Assembly (NCBI GenBank): GCA_022495005.1
Contig: JAGYXB010001967.1
Location: forward strand, 124,001 to 188,000
Reading direction: 5' to 3'
Origin: Rhyacophila brunnea
Taxonomy: Eukaryota; Arthropoda; Insecta; Trichoptera; Rhyacophilidae
DNA: 64,000 bases
Position 1 is the stretch's first letter; each line of letters starts with the position of its first letter. Both the position numbers and the translations under genes were made by a program. Under the pieces are notes generated by a model. The model was not told where the DNA came from and ran no database searches. It was given only the letters and a program-made list of their open reading frames with translations. Positions 1 to 11,300 of the stretch are shown here, piece after piece.

Positions 1-216
1 ACTGAGAACTTACTTAAAAGATAACATAAACACCCACATTAAGTGTCAATATCAGTGGCTCTTTATATTTCGATCAGTCAGTAAAAGAATTAGTGGTTTT
101 ACTGGGAGTTGTCATTGATATCTCATTATTTTTTAATGTCACTTGATCCTACATAATATTATATCCATAGTGCGGTGAATATAATATGATTGTAATTTTC
201 TCATATTTGTTTCCAG

Positions 217-607
217 TTGGCCAAGTGCTCTTTCGGAGAATGAAGACGATACGGAATCCGCGATAACCTGCTCATTCAAAATCGGCCACATTACCAACGC
301 CAGCACGAGCACACCCATACCGAAAAGAATCAATCAGAGAAAGATCTCTACCATCGGCGAGGATTCCGCGCCTGACCTCGCTCCCAGTTCTCCCAGCCGT
401 CAAATCATCGGCACCGTGTTCAATCCTATTGCTATGTTAACCCCCAGATCCAATAACCTTAGTGTGTTCAACCGCAAAGATAATAATAAATTAAATATAA
501 CGCCCCCTCTGCAAATGTCAAAGTGGATGAGGGTTACGGGACCCAACTCGCCTCGGTCCGCCTTTGTCAACAAGAATTTCAGACCCAACGTCAGTTTCGG
601 GTTTTAA
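217..607 (+). CDS. terminal coding exon of an unrecognised gene (5' part off window)
   Basis: An open frame runs from a 3' splice site (tttgtttccag, ending at 216) to a TAA at 605-607, about 129 residues. The exon enters with two bases of a split codon or one extra base; codons in phase start at 218. The C-terminal piece is Ser/Pro/Asn-rich and basic, with phospho-site-like SP/TP pairs (for example TPRSNN and NSPRSAF), and ends in ...NVSFGF. No catalytic or zinc motif is visible. It looks like a disordered tail of a nuclear or cytoskeletal protein, but I do not recognise the family. Start and upstream exons lie before position 1. It converges with the OFD1-like gene on the other strand. Exon call fairly sure; function unknown. 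Confidence 0.6.
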
Positions 608-1509
608 AAGTGCGAAAGACTCTTTTGCAGAAGTGCAGCTGAAAAGTTTGTTAGATTTGTTCTACTTTTAAGTGGTATTTATAAGTGGGAGCAATATATC
701 ACATATTATATTATTATGTTCAGATATTCATATTATATCTCCTTATAGAAACAAATTGTCTTAAATGACAGTACTGTTTTCGAGTGTAATATTGTATGTT
801 AGGCATGTGCAACACGTCGATCGCAGGATGGATTTTGGCAGATCGCAACATAATATGCCAATAAGAATTGAGTTGTGAAAATGTAAAAAGTGTATACATT
901 CAAGTTGTAATATTATATTTTCAAAGGGTAGCATTAACCATTCCTATTTTTATTTCCTTAACTAGCTTACGTGAAAGTCGTTTTCAAATTAACCATGAGC
1001 AAGCCTGCTTGACCTCGTCGCAGCGCTTGATTTGTATTGCATCATGGTCACTCATGGTCTGCCGCAGGAGTGAGAAAAAGATCTGCATCCCCGTGATTTA
1101 ATCTGAGACGCAGTTTCTTCTTACTGTCGCGCGGTAAACTCTTTGCACAATAAGAGAATAGTTCAACACTAAGTGCAATGTATGCGCAAGTGAAAACTGA
1201 AACTTATCATTTTCATGACGAATGGGAAATTGAATATTTCTCTGTGATAGTGAAAGACAAATTGCTGTTGTTTAATTTGTAATGCCTCAGTGTCTTCAGC
1301 TAATTATAATATGTTTTTTTGTTGAAGAATGACAATGGGAGAGTGTGGAGAGTGGTGGATCACTGGCAGTTTTGACACTGGATAGTAGATCAGGGTCTGC
1401 TCCAAGTTGGACATGCCTGATATAATATATTATACTAGAACTAGTCACTGTCATTTGTCACTGGTTGGTTTCATCAGAATGATATTTGCTTACTTGTAAA
1501 ACCATATTA
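608..1509 (+). other. 3' UTR / flank of the first gene
   Basis: No credible ORF follows the stop at 605-607. The stretch is AT-rich and most likely 3' UTR of the preceding gene. No single poly(A) site can be fixed; canonical AATAAA words occur much further on (for example 3121-3126 and 3213-3218), after two transposon insertions. If one of those is used, both elements lie in the 3' UTR. Confidence 0.35.
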
Positions 1510-2098
1510 CAGTAAAACCCCACTGATTCGAAACCGACAGGACTGAAAATGTAAAATCTATGGCATTTTTTTTTTTTGTTACAAGTTTGTATCATTGTCT
1601 CCGATACAGTTTTTTTTCAAAATATTATCAATAGTGACTATTAAGGCTATACCTCAGTTGAGGCATGGTCTAAAAAGATCGTGGCTAGGCGATGCGCGGA
1701 TTAAATGACGCATGTCAAACGAAATATAATGTCATATAAATCCAACATGTGTCATTTAATGTTCTGTTTATTGTTCTATCAGTAACAATAATAATATATT
1801 CATTGACATGTTTTCTTTTTAAAGTAAATGGGTAACGTTTTTAGTCATCTTTACACGATTTAAGAATTAATACGCCCGTCGCCATCAAGAAACAAATTAA
1901 CGTGTTTCCAGCTCGATGTTCTCTCTCCGAATGGCAGCGAGTCCAAAATTTCGTTGCGCCTATGGTTCAAAATTATTTGCCGTTTCACTGATGTATCGCT
2001 TTAATAATTATGGTTTATTCATCAAATTAGTGGAAATAGATTTTATGAATTTTGGTGAATTTTGAATTAACCATGTTCGTATTAATGGGGTTTTACTG
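1510..2098. mobile_element. pogo/Tigger-like non-autonomous DNA transposon
   Basis: The 589-bp element begins CAGTAAAACCCC and ends GGGGTTTTACTG, an exact 12-bp terminal inverted repeat. TA dinucleotides at 1508-1509 and 2099-2100 form the target duplication. TIRs starting CAGT(N)AAACC with TA duplication are typical of pogo/Tigger elements of the Tc1-mariner superfamily. No transposase frame is visible, so it is a non-autonomous derivative. Its interior (about 1640-2006) matches a TIR-less relic at 56801-57127. Confidence 0.8.
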
Positions 2099-2606
2099 TA
2101 TAATTATTTGCTTCTGTTGGTTGTAGATTGCTAGATTTATTTATTAGTATAATGTATGTATTAATTTTTGTTTCATCGATATAAACTTTAATCCTTTCCA
2201 CGCGGAGGGCACACCTGTTGTACACTAATTAATTGGCCATTCAAATTAGCATGTTATTTAAATGCGGTAATTATATAGTAATTAAATGCTCCGCGGTCAA
2301 TAAGTTAAAAAGCATTTACATATTATTCAAAAAAAAAACAATTTCATTGTTTTATAGTTTTCATTGATTTAAAAGACATAAACGAGGCCATTGTTCAGTT
2401 ATTGGGAAATTATCAATAAGGGAAAGGCACGATAATCATTAATTACAGTTATCTGTATGAAAAACAATGTTACATTACAATAATTATTATGCTGTACAAA
2501 ATGATATGTGAATATTTCAAAAGACTTTTTATTTGATAATGTGCGATTACTACAGATAATATTATTGTCTTTTAACAATGTCTGCCTTGTCTATGCTAAT
2601 TATATC

Positions 2607-2975
2607 CAGTGACGTCCCGTGGGGGTAGGCAGATTGAGCGTCGCTTGGGGACGGCAGTTACTCGAAGGGCGGCAAATCGAGGAGAATCATTTGGAATATA
2701 TAGAAATAGCTACCTAATACCGAAAACACCTTCCATTAAAAAATTCAGCTCACTGGTTTTGTTGGGTTCGCAATATCTAGTTTACTTTCGTTGTCCTTCA
2801 ACGTCCACGGTGACTAGAAACGACACGTGCAGATTTGCGAATAATTACAGTCTGATATTTTGTTAGTAATGTATCCATACAACACATTTTTTAGATTCTT
2901 AGATATTGGACTCATGAAAGGATGATAAAAATACTGTATAAAAATGGGGCGGCATTTTATCTCGGGACGTCACTG
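2607..2975. mobile_element. hAT-type MITE, short copy of the CAGTGACGTCC family
   Basis: This 369-bp element has terminal inverted repeats CAGTGACGTCCC / GGGACGTCACTG and a perfect 8-bp target duplication, attatatc, at 2599-2606 and 2976-2983. TIRs starting CAG with 8-bp duplications define hAT elements. No transposase is encoded. Its ends are shared with the longer copy at 14174-15862, including 'gtgggggtaggcagattga' near the left end and 'aaatggggcggcatttt' near the right. Confidence 0.85.
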
Positions 2976-2983
2976 ATTATATC

Positions 2984-4659
2984 AATAGTGGTTTTACCTG
3001 TAAGCTTGAATATTGTATTGAATATCTCAATTCTTGTCATGTCTTAAAATTTATAGTAAGTGTGTAATTCTTAGAACATTGTCAAAGTGCTCTATGAAAA
3101 AGTAACAGACTGACATGTTGAATAAAAAATGTGTAAAAAAAAATAAAATTTATATTTGTACTGAGAGAGTTGTGAAGTTATATTTTATACAATATATTAT
3201 TATGTAGACATAAATAAAAGCAAATTATGAAATATAAGTATTTGTGTTTTATATTTCAAGCATTTAAATGAAATGATTATTTTTGGCATGTCAAGTCTAT
3301 CCAAAGATTTCCTGAAATACTTCAGTACGTTTTATTTATAAGTTAAAATAATTCATACCAATCATAGAAGAATAATATGATTTAAATCAATAAAGCAACA
3401 GTACGTACATAATATATTTTCCTTCTTTGGATATGATTTTGGTTATAATCTTAACTATGACTGTATATGATTAAAATTCCTTGGTGTTCCTTTTAGACTT
3501 ATATGTTTACAACCTAGGTTTTACAAAAGATTAACTGTCTGATGATAAAAAAATGTACTGTCATCTGCAAATGCATTGATTAATGAAATTTCTGTATGAA
3601 TAAATTACTTTTATTATATCTACAAAATTTAAAAAAAAAATGCCAAAAATTGTGTTCTATAATAAATTTTTATGTGATAAAAAAATTCAAAAAATTGATA
3701 TATACAGGCTTTAAAAAATGAGTTAAATTCCTTTTACATTCAAATGAAAATATTAATATGGCATTAAAAATTCATAGGCTGTAATTATGCATGTTTAAAA
3801 ATTCAATATGGTTGTAAAAATATTTTGTCTTTTAATTTTATTTGTTTTTTTAAACCTTTCATATTTAGCATTAAAAGTATAGAGTTGTGTTATGTTATAT
3901 ACAAATTACATCTTAATTTATAATGAATAAGCTAACTGAAAAATTCACATGTTATATTGTGTTTTTTTTTAGAATAAATGAATAACTCTGGAAATGGATT
4001 AATTTATTTATGTCACAAAAAAAACATTATCCTAGGTGTGTAACAAATAAATACTGTATGTAGGAGACTAAACAATATACAATTATGTAAACAAATTTTC
4101 AATTGATAATGAATACAAGACTGCTGTTCGAAAATCATATATGTATATTCCAAAACCGAGGAACATTGCTGAAGAAAAAAAGTATTCATTATATACATTA
4201 TTATTATTATAATATAAAATTCACAAAATATATTAATATAGTTTTATGTATTCCCTGCCTTCAAAAAACTGACAAGAATCTCTTAATTTGGTGGCGTGTG
4301 CTGAGATTTCATGTGTATTTTGGTATCTGAATTAGATTTTTTTTTAAATTATTTTTTCTTCAAGGCATGTGTTTGAGAGAATTGTAGATTTAACAATTAG
4401 CTGTGCATGCTTTTTTCTTTCCATTATAGTATTGTTTATAAATAGGGAACAGATGAAAAGGGGAAAAGATAGATGTAAATTTTCCAAAATGAAATAAAGA
4501 AAAACACAATTTAACTCTTTAATTCATATTTATTGTGTACCCAAACTAATACATTAAATTGTAAGTGTTTTACATTTTTATAATTATATAATAAATACGT
4601 AATTTGCATATATTATGGTGTTTTTTTTATTATTTATTTACTAATACATCCATCCAGAC
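2984..4659. other. AT-rich intergenic stretch without a gene
   Basis: Very AT-rich DNA with many homopolymer runs and only short chance ORFs. AATAAA words at 3121-3126 and 3213-3218 could serve the upstream + strand gene. I see nothing else here. Confidence 0.4.
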
Positions 4660-4884
4660 CAATGATACTCAACCTTTTTTTTCTTCGGGCCAAATACATA
4701 TATTTGTAAAGTAACGCGGGCCGCATCACTACTGGTGTGGATATATGTGATCTGGACCATAATGACAATCCTCCTCGGGTGTCGAAAAAGTCGAAACGAA
4801 TCTAAAGATATACGAAATTCCTGATAATAAATGTGTTTCGGGCCACACATAAAAGCTTAAAGGGCCGCAGGTTGAGTATCGCTG
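4660..4884. mobile_element. hAT-type MITE with CAAYGATACTCAACCT ends
   Basis: A 225-bp element starts CAATGATACTCAACCT and ends AGGTTGAGTATCGCTG; the ends are inverted repeats with two differences. The 8-bp sequence atccagac flanks it on both sides (4652-4659 and 4885-4892) as a perfect target duplication. The inner ends carry 'cgggcc' and 'gggccgcag', as is common in Charlie-like hAT ends. No coding capacity. Confidence 0.85.
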
Positions 4885-5826
4885 ATCCAGACCAACATAA
4901 TATTATTATGTTGTCATCGACTGGTATTGTATACCTAATAATTCTCACAGAGTCAATAAAATCATTTTTCAATGCAATAAGTCATTGAGAATACACACTC
5001 AATCAATACTTAAATAAAATATGACACACATAAATGAAATTAAACACACATTTTTTTGTTGATATTGTCAAAAAATTAAGTCTTAAAGACTACTTAAGTT
5101 AGACATACCCGTAAATAATAAAAAAGGAAAGCAAAACATATTTGCACCAAATGTGATTTGAATATAACCATTGCATTCCAGGTACCTATGCTTTGGTTGA
5201 TGGTTATGGGTTTAAATCCTATATAGACTATAGCGTTTTATTAAGCTATGCGGTGTAATTATAAATAAATAGGAAATATATAAAAAAAACCATTGTGACA
5301 AAATTGTCACATCGTTTTAAAAACCAGATGGTAATATTCAATAATGAACTAGCAGAGCCAGCTGTCTTGCTAGGTCTTTCGGACAGCTTGGAGACCTAAT
5401 GACATGGTGTTGGATTTAAGTCATGGTAATATCCTTCCCACATACAATTTAGCTCTTTTTTCATCGGGCAATGATTAAGTATTTCCCACAATCCAGGCTA
5501 TGGGAAAATAATTCCCACATAGTTTTTCAGGAGATTTTTTATACCTACTGAAATTTCCATAAGTACATATAATTCACATATAAATAAAGGTTATATTTCA
5601 GCTTTTATTTGTATGTGAATATCATTTTTTTATTCAATGACTGAGGCATAAGATTTGAGAATGTAACGTTGAAAACATCTCATGCATATACAAGTCAGAA
5701 AAAATCCATTTTAGAAAAAAATACGACATCCCGCCGGGTGTCGGTTGGGTAAATGGATGAGAGGTTTTCAAATTATGTATATTCAAATTATTTTTATCTC
5801 CACGTTTCTCATTTGCATTTACACCC

Positions 5827-6075
5827 ACGGTGGCCGCGCGGCTTAAGCGTTGGACTATAACGCCGTGGGTTCCAGGTTCGAATCCTGGGTCTGGCAAGTA
5901 CACATATTGTTTTTCAATTTGTTTCTGTCAGGGTATGGACCTAATAGGTTGAGCAAGTGGCTGACATCCATTTCTCGTAAAAAAACAAAATCTGTTAATA
6001 CAAACCTCTACTCTGTGGAGGCCCATATATGATCCTATTAGGATCGGACATGGTCAAATAATAATAATAATAATG
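5827..6075 (+). repeat. tRNA-derived SINE with (TAA)n tail
   Basis: The head at about 5829-5896 looks like a decayed tRNA: an A-box-like 'tggccgcgcggcttaagcg', an anticodon-arm-like stem GCGTT/AACGC, and a perfect T-arm CCAGG-TTCGAAT-CCTGG containing an RNA polymerase III B box. About 160 bp of unrelated body follow, ending in a (TAA)n tract at 6057-6074. Lack of a 7-bp acceptor stem, plus the 3' body and A-rich tail, argue for a SINE and not a working tRNA gene. Target duplication is unclear. Confidence 0.6.
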
Positions 6076-6314
6076 CATAAAACAGTGAACATAGTTTATC
6101 AAAACAGTTGTAGGAACCTATGTATGCGCGGATAGGGGGGTATAGAATTTGAAGTGATGTTATGAATCAATTCGCGATTAAAATCTTACTAAAACAAATA
6201 ATCAAAAAAAGAATGTGTCAGGTACTTTTTTTTTCGGACATAATAAATAAGGCACACGATCGCTTGCCAAATCTGAAAGAGCTACATATAGGGTAATAAT
6301 ATATGAGATGATAT

Positions 6315-6320
6315 TTTATT
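6315..6320 (-). promoter_or_regulatory. candidate poly(A) signal of the OFD1-like gene
   Basis: The - strand reads AATAAA here, about 85 bp beyond the stop codon of the OFD1-like gene. Position and word fit a short 3' UTR; no transcript evidence is available. Confidence 0.35.
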
Positions 6321-6405
6321 CTTGTTTATATATTCATTTGAATATAAAAAAAATCGTTTAACTACAGCGAAATTATCAATAAACAGATAACCATAATATG
6401 CACAG

Positions 6406-8342
6406 TTAGTTCCAGAAGCTTTCATTGTCATCGGAGATCTTAGGAATAGATATTGCCGAATGATTACTAAGCTCGAAGCTCGACTCCACCATATTGTCTT
6501 CCGAGAGAACATGCTCACTCAGAATAGACTTATTGGACATGTTATCTGGCTGTCCGCATACTTCTCCATCAGATAGTGACCCTTCTTTTATTGATAAATT
6601 TTCAATTGTGCCAATTTCACTGTGGATTTCTTGTAGGGGCAAATAATTTTCCATGTTGTTTATTGGTGACTTATCTAAATTGATATTTTCTTCAACATTT
6701 TCATTTATCTCATCGTCAGGATGAAGGTTGTCATTCAAAATGGACTCGTGAGAATCATTTTGTTTTTCGGCATTTTCAACAAAATATTCGCCTATTTTCT
6801 TACCATTTTCATCTTTCATCTGCGGTGAAATTGCTTCAATTTTTTCTCCATCTTCAGCATATTTATTGTTTTGTTCCAAATCATTGTTCATGGAAGCTTC
6901 TTTTATTTCATGATTTGATTCAACTCCACTCGACCCATATATTTTATCATCATTCTCTTTGTCAGATACTAACGTTTCACGATTAATCGAATCCACCTGA
7001 GATATTATAATGTCATTTGTTACATCATTTTTCTGATCTAATTCATCTTCAGCCGATTCTTCCTCATTGCTGTTTGCAATAATAGCCAAAATATTTTCAT
7101 TAGCATTCAATAGAATTTCTTCTTCTAAATCAATTTCTTTACTACTTTTGTCAATCTCTGTTGTATTTTTAACTTCATCCATACTATTTCTAGCGTGCAT
7201 CTGATCTATATCCTCATTCAATGCTTGTTCTATCAAATTATCTGATTCAGGTTCAAGCTTGTCAGATTCTAAAATTAACAATTCTTCTGGAACATCGTCG
7301 TCTGCAGTTTTAGTGGATACTTGGAGACCATTCTCCGAATTATTGTCTTTACCGAGTGCTTCATCGATCCCGCCGGCTGTTGCAGTTATCTTTTCATTGT
7401 CAGCACCTTTCGTACCGGCATTTAAAATTATGTCTGCTATCACATCACTCTTTTCTTGTTCAACACTTTCAATAGGTGAATTATGAGAACCAATTATTCT
7501 ATCATCGCTCTCTCCATTCTTACTTATATTTTTCCGCGGCAGCAATAATATTGAAGAAACTTCAACATCGGCAGGGTTTCCATTGAGAAAATTATCTTCC
7601 CTAAATTGTTTCCGTGCAGCATTGACTTTATGCAATAAATCTATCTTAAATTTAGCGATGTTATCATTTACAATAATGTTATTATCATTTTCAATCAACT
7701 CGTTACTTTGCTTAGTGAATATTTCTGAAGAATTAGCATGATTTGTATTATTAACAGAGGCGAGCGAATTATTTTGACGTTCACAGGTTTCAAATGATAA
7801 TTTCCTGCGTACACTATTAATGTTATTCAACAAAGTGGCATTGCTTATTAAACGTGTATGTTTATTTGAACAATTTCCACGTGTAGTAATTTCCTGTTCA
7901 TTATCAGACTCATTGGCACTAATCGTTGACCCCTTGATTAAATGTGAATCTTCTCCATCATGTTTTTTATCTGTCGAACGGTTACTATCAATTTGAGAAT
8001 TTCTTTTATTATTGTCCCAATCAGAAATTTTCATGGTGTATCTGCTGAAGCTTGCAGAGCTTCTCGCATTAAAAGTTACCGATGGATTTGCGTTTCTTTT
8101 TTTATAGTCAATGTTTCTGAGGAGCGAATCTGCAAATGATTTGGGATTTTTTGTCAAATACTCGTTCATCCTCTGAGCGGTAGTTATGTAGTTTTGCAAG
8201 ACGCTGTTGTCGATTTTCATAGTCGGTTTGTGGACCCGTCTCAACACGTTGTACTGCGGAGAGTCGTGCTGTCTCAAGTTAAACGGCATTTGTTGAATCA
8301 ACTCCGATGTGGCCGTTTGCGGAGCGGTTAGACAAATGCTGT
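6406..8342 (-). CDS. OFD1: OFD1-like terminal exon: acidic disordered tail
   Basis: A single 1937-nt exon supplies about 645 residues, 41% of the protein. It enters after TTTTTTTTCAG with phase 1 (GAC AGC ATT) and ends at TAA 6406-6408. The first 100 residues are basic and Ser-rich; the rest is dominated by Asn, Asp, Glu and Ser with scattered acidic runs, with no fold recognised. A large acidic final exon is unlike the vertebrate C-terminus except for the last residues (SDDNESFWN). Confidence 0.75.
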
Positions 8343-11300
8343 CTGAAAAAAAATATATTTTGTTCCCATTTGAGATTATTGTTTTATAAAAGTCAAATAT
8401 GGACATGTCTTGTGTATATTGAAATTAAGAGGGAGTGTAGAGCTACTAGCGGCATCAGTGACAGTACGTAGTATACTGATTTTGTTCATCTTAACATATG
8501 GATTTGCCAGACACAGCGACATTATAAGCCAATATTTTACCGTTACTAATATTGGTTAATTAATATTAACTTTTAATACATTAATCATAATCAATGCAAT
8601 AAATTTTTGAATCGTGTTATTCTGCTTTATGCCAATATGTTTTTTATTACAATTAAATTATTCAGTGCTGAATATATAACAATAATTTCTGATGGAATTA
8701 TTAGTTAAGTAAATAATATTAAAAAGTAACTAACCAGTGATTTGATTTCTGTATGAGGTGTTGCCATATTTATGACTTCTGTGTAATACCTCTGATGATG
8801 AAGTCAGAGGAGGCTTTGGAAGATATGTGGCAGTCTGTCGGTAGGCAGACCGATCACCCTCATCGCTGCTTCTCAATTTACTGCTAAGGGCCTCGATGAG
8901 ACTTTCGGATTGTCTCGATTTGAATTCTTGATAGGATCTATCTACCGCTTCACTCTCCATTTCCAACCTGCGATTGAAACACAATTTTTGTTGTAAATAC
9001 ATAGAAATCTATATGAAACATTACCATTGCACTAGTAGCAAAAGTACGTAGCTAATAATAATTAGGGAGCTGAGGATTGAAAAGGTAAACATGATATACA
9101 CTTATACGTAATACGGTTTGTCATTATAATGACCTTTTTAAATCATGACGCAATTTCGATTTACAAGATTGTAAAGAATGATATCGCAAAATCAACAATA
9201 TTTCTTTTGCGATAATCGGGGGACTGTGGTAAAGAATAGCCAAAATTGTGTGACTGTCTTATTTAACAAGAAGAATATTTCGCACCGTGAGTGTAAAACC
9301 AAGGTATCTGCAAATTTTTCAATTTCAAGATTAAATGCAAAAGTCGTGAACTTGATAATGTAAAAGTGAAGCAACTGAAAGAACATGCAATATAATGTAG
9401 ATATAAACCAATTATGATTTTTTTTTTAAAAACTCTATTTCTCCTAACAAAACGAAGACTTCAAACCCTAATATATCCAAAATATGTCTTTTGCAGATGC
9501 CTTGGTTTTACACTCATGGTGCGATTTATACAATACATTTTAAGTCGTTTTTTCGCTTCTTTGACAATATCATCTGTTGGGCTTGTATCATCTTCAGTTT
9601 TTTCAAATATTTCTTTCGATCTTCTGCTTATCCGAGAAAACTTTTTACCACAAGTGTATCGGGAACTCCTGTAAGGCAATAAATTATTATTAAAATTGAA
9701 AATACTCAAGTTGAGTTAAAGAATAGAAACAATGATATGCCAACAATAATAAATGGACCTTCTTGCATCTTTTTCAAGATTATCTTCATCTGAAGTTGTT
9801 TGCGTAGAAAATTTATCAAAGTTCTTAATCCTCGCCGATTGTGAAGATTTCTGGTGCAAGTTTTGAAGATCTTTTCTGTGCTCCAGTATTCTTGAAATAA
9901 AATAAGAAGGATATTAGACGGGTCAACTGCACTTACAAAAGTATTATCTGTTAATGCTTTGATAGATAAATGTATGTATGTAGTAAAAAAACTTGTTTTA
10001 CCTGTCAACTATAGTTTTGCGGGAACTATGTAATTTCTTTGCAGGTAATTCCTGAAAAACTTCATTCTTTTGTGGGGTTGACTCCTTTTTTGATCGATAA
10101 GAACATGGTGCAGAATTGACTCTGAATAAGAAATTAATAGAGGGATGTTAATTGAACAAAATGGTTATGTAGGTATACTACAAAGATAACGTAATCACAT
10201 TACAATATTTTGACTGACAGATTATCACCCAACCGCTCCGCATAATGCAAGCACAGATTTGTAATAATATTTTGTCAAAATGGATGTTATAAGGATGGGC
10301 ATTTATGAACATGATAAAAAAACTGATTAATGTATATTATAAATTCGTTAATTTCCATAATGATGTATATAATATACCTATTATGTGAACATGGGAATAA
10401 TATAAGTTCGACGGAGGTGTGTGGAATCGACCTCGGTTGATGATGTACCTATGAATTTAAATGTTATAGCATGCAAGAAATATACATTATCCACGAACCT
10501 TTTTGTTTCGGTTAGTTTTGAAGGTTGATTATATTCATTTGTTTTACTCAAATTCACCAATTGTGATGACAGAGTTAGGACTTCTGCATGAGCGTTATTA
10601 ATTTCCTTCTTCATGCTGGTATGATTTGAAATTAACTCTTGAATTTGTAACCTTTGCTGCAATATAAATTATGATTAATTTAAATATCCAAGTACTGATT
10701 AACCATTATATTATTTATGTTGGACTGTATATTACAAATTGAAAAATACCAACCTGCGAATTGAATGCTTTCAAATAAACATTTTCATTTCGTAGACTTT
10801 TTAGGATATAGTTCAGTGACCTATTATCACCGTTAACATCTATCAAATCAGAAGGGATATCTGAGCCTGAGGGAAAGTCTTTTTTATTAGAAGTCAGTTT
10901 CTCAGATGATACTTGGTCGTTGATATTTTTCCTGGAACTATTTTCACCTCCATTTTTGTGTTCAGGAGATTTCGGAACATGCCTGTCACATTCAATTGGC
11001 TGCAATTTTTCAGTAGACAATGTATAATAAACATTAGAACTCTTCTTGGCTGCATTGGACACAATTTTAGGAATTTCAGACCCCGAAATAATGTTATTCT
11101 TCACATCAGCTAGACCTAAACCATTCTTTTCATATGGTAAAACAGACTTATTGAATTCATTTTCATCTGTATTGGTTTGAGAATTTTGAACTTTTATAGA
11201 CAAAGTTTGAACTTCTTTATGAATATTTTCAACCTTTGAAATAGTTATACTGTCAACATTTGCAGATGGCATTGAACATTTTAACATATCATCCATTTTT

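Noticed and set aside
5829..5899. Functional tRNA gene
   Set aside because: Good T-arm but no 7-bp acceptor stem and a wrong anticodon loop; a body and (TAA)n tail follow, as in a SINE.
9182..9214. Short hairpin TATCGCAAAA / TTTTGCGATA
   Set aside because: Ten-base arms in an intron with no further context; below what can be supported as a functional structure.
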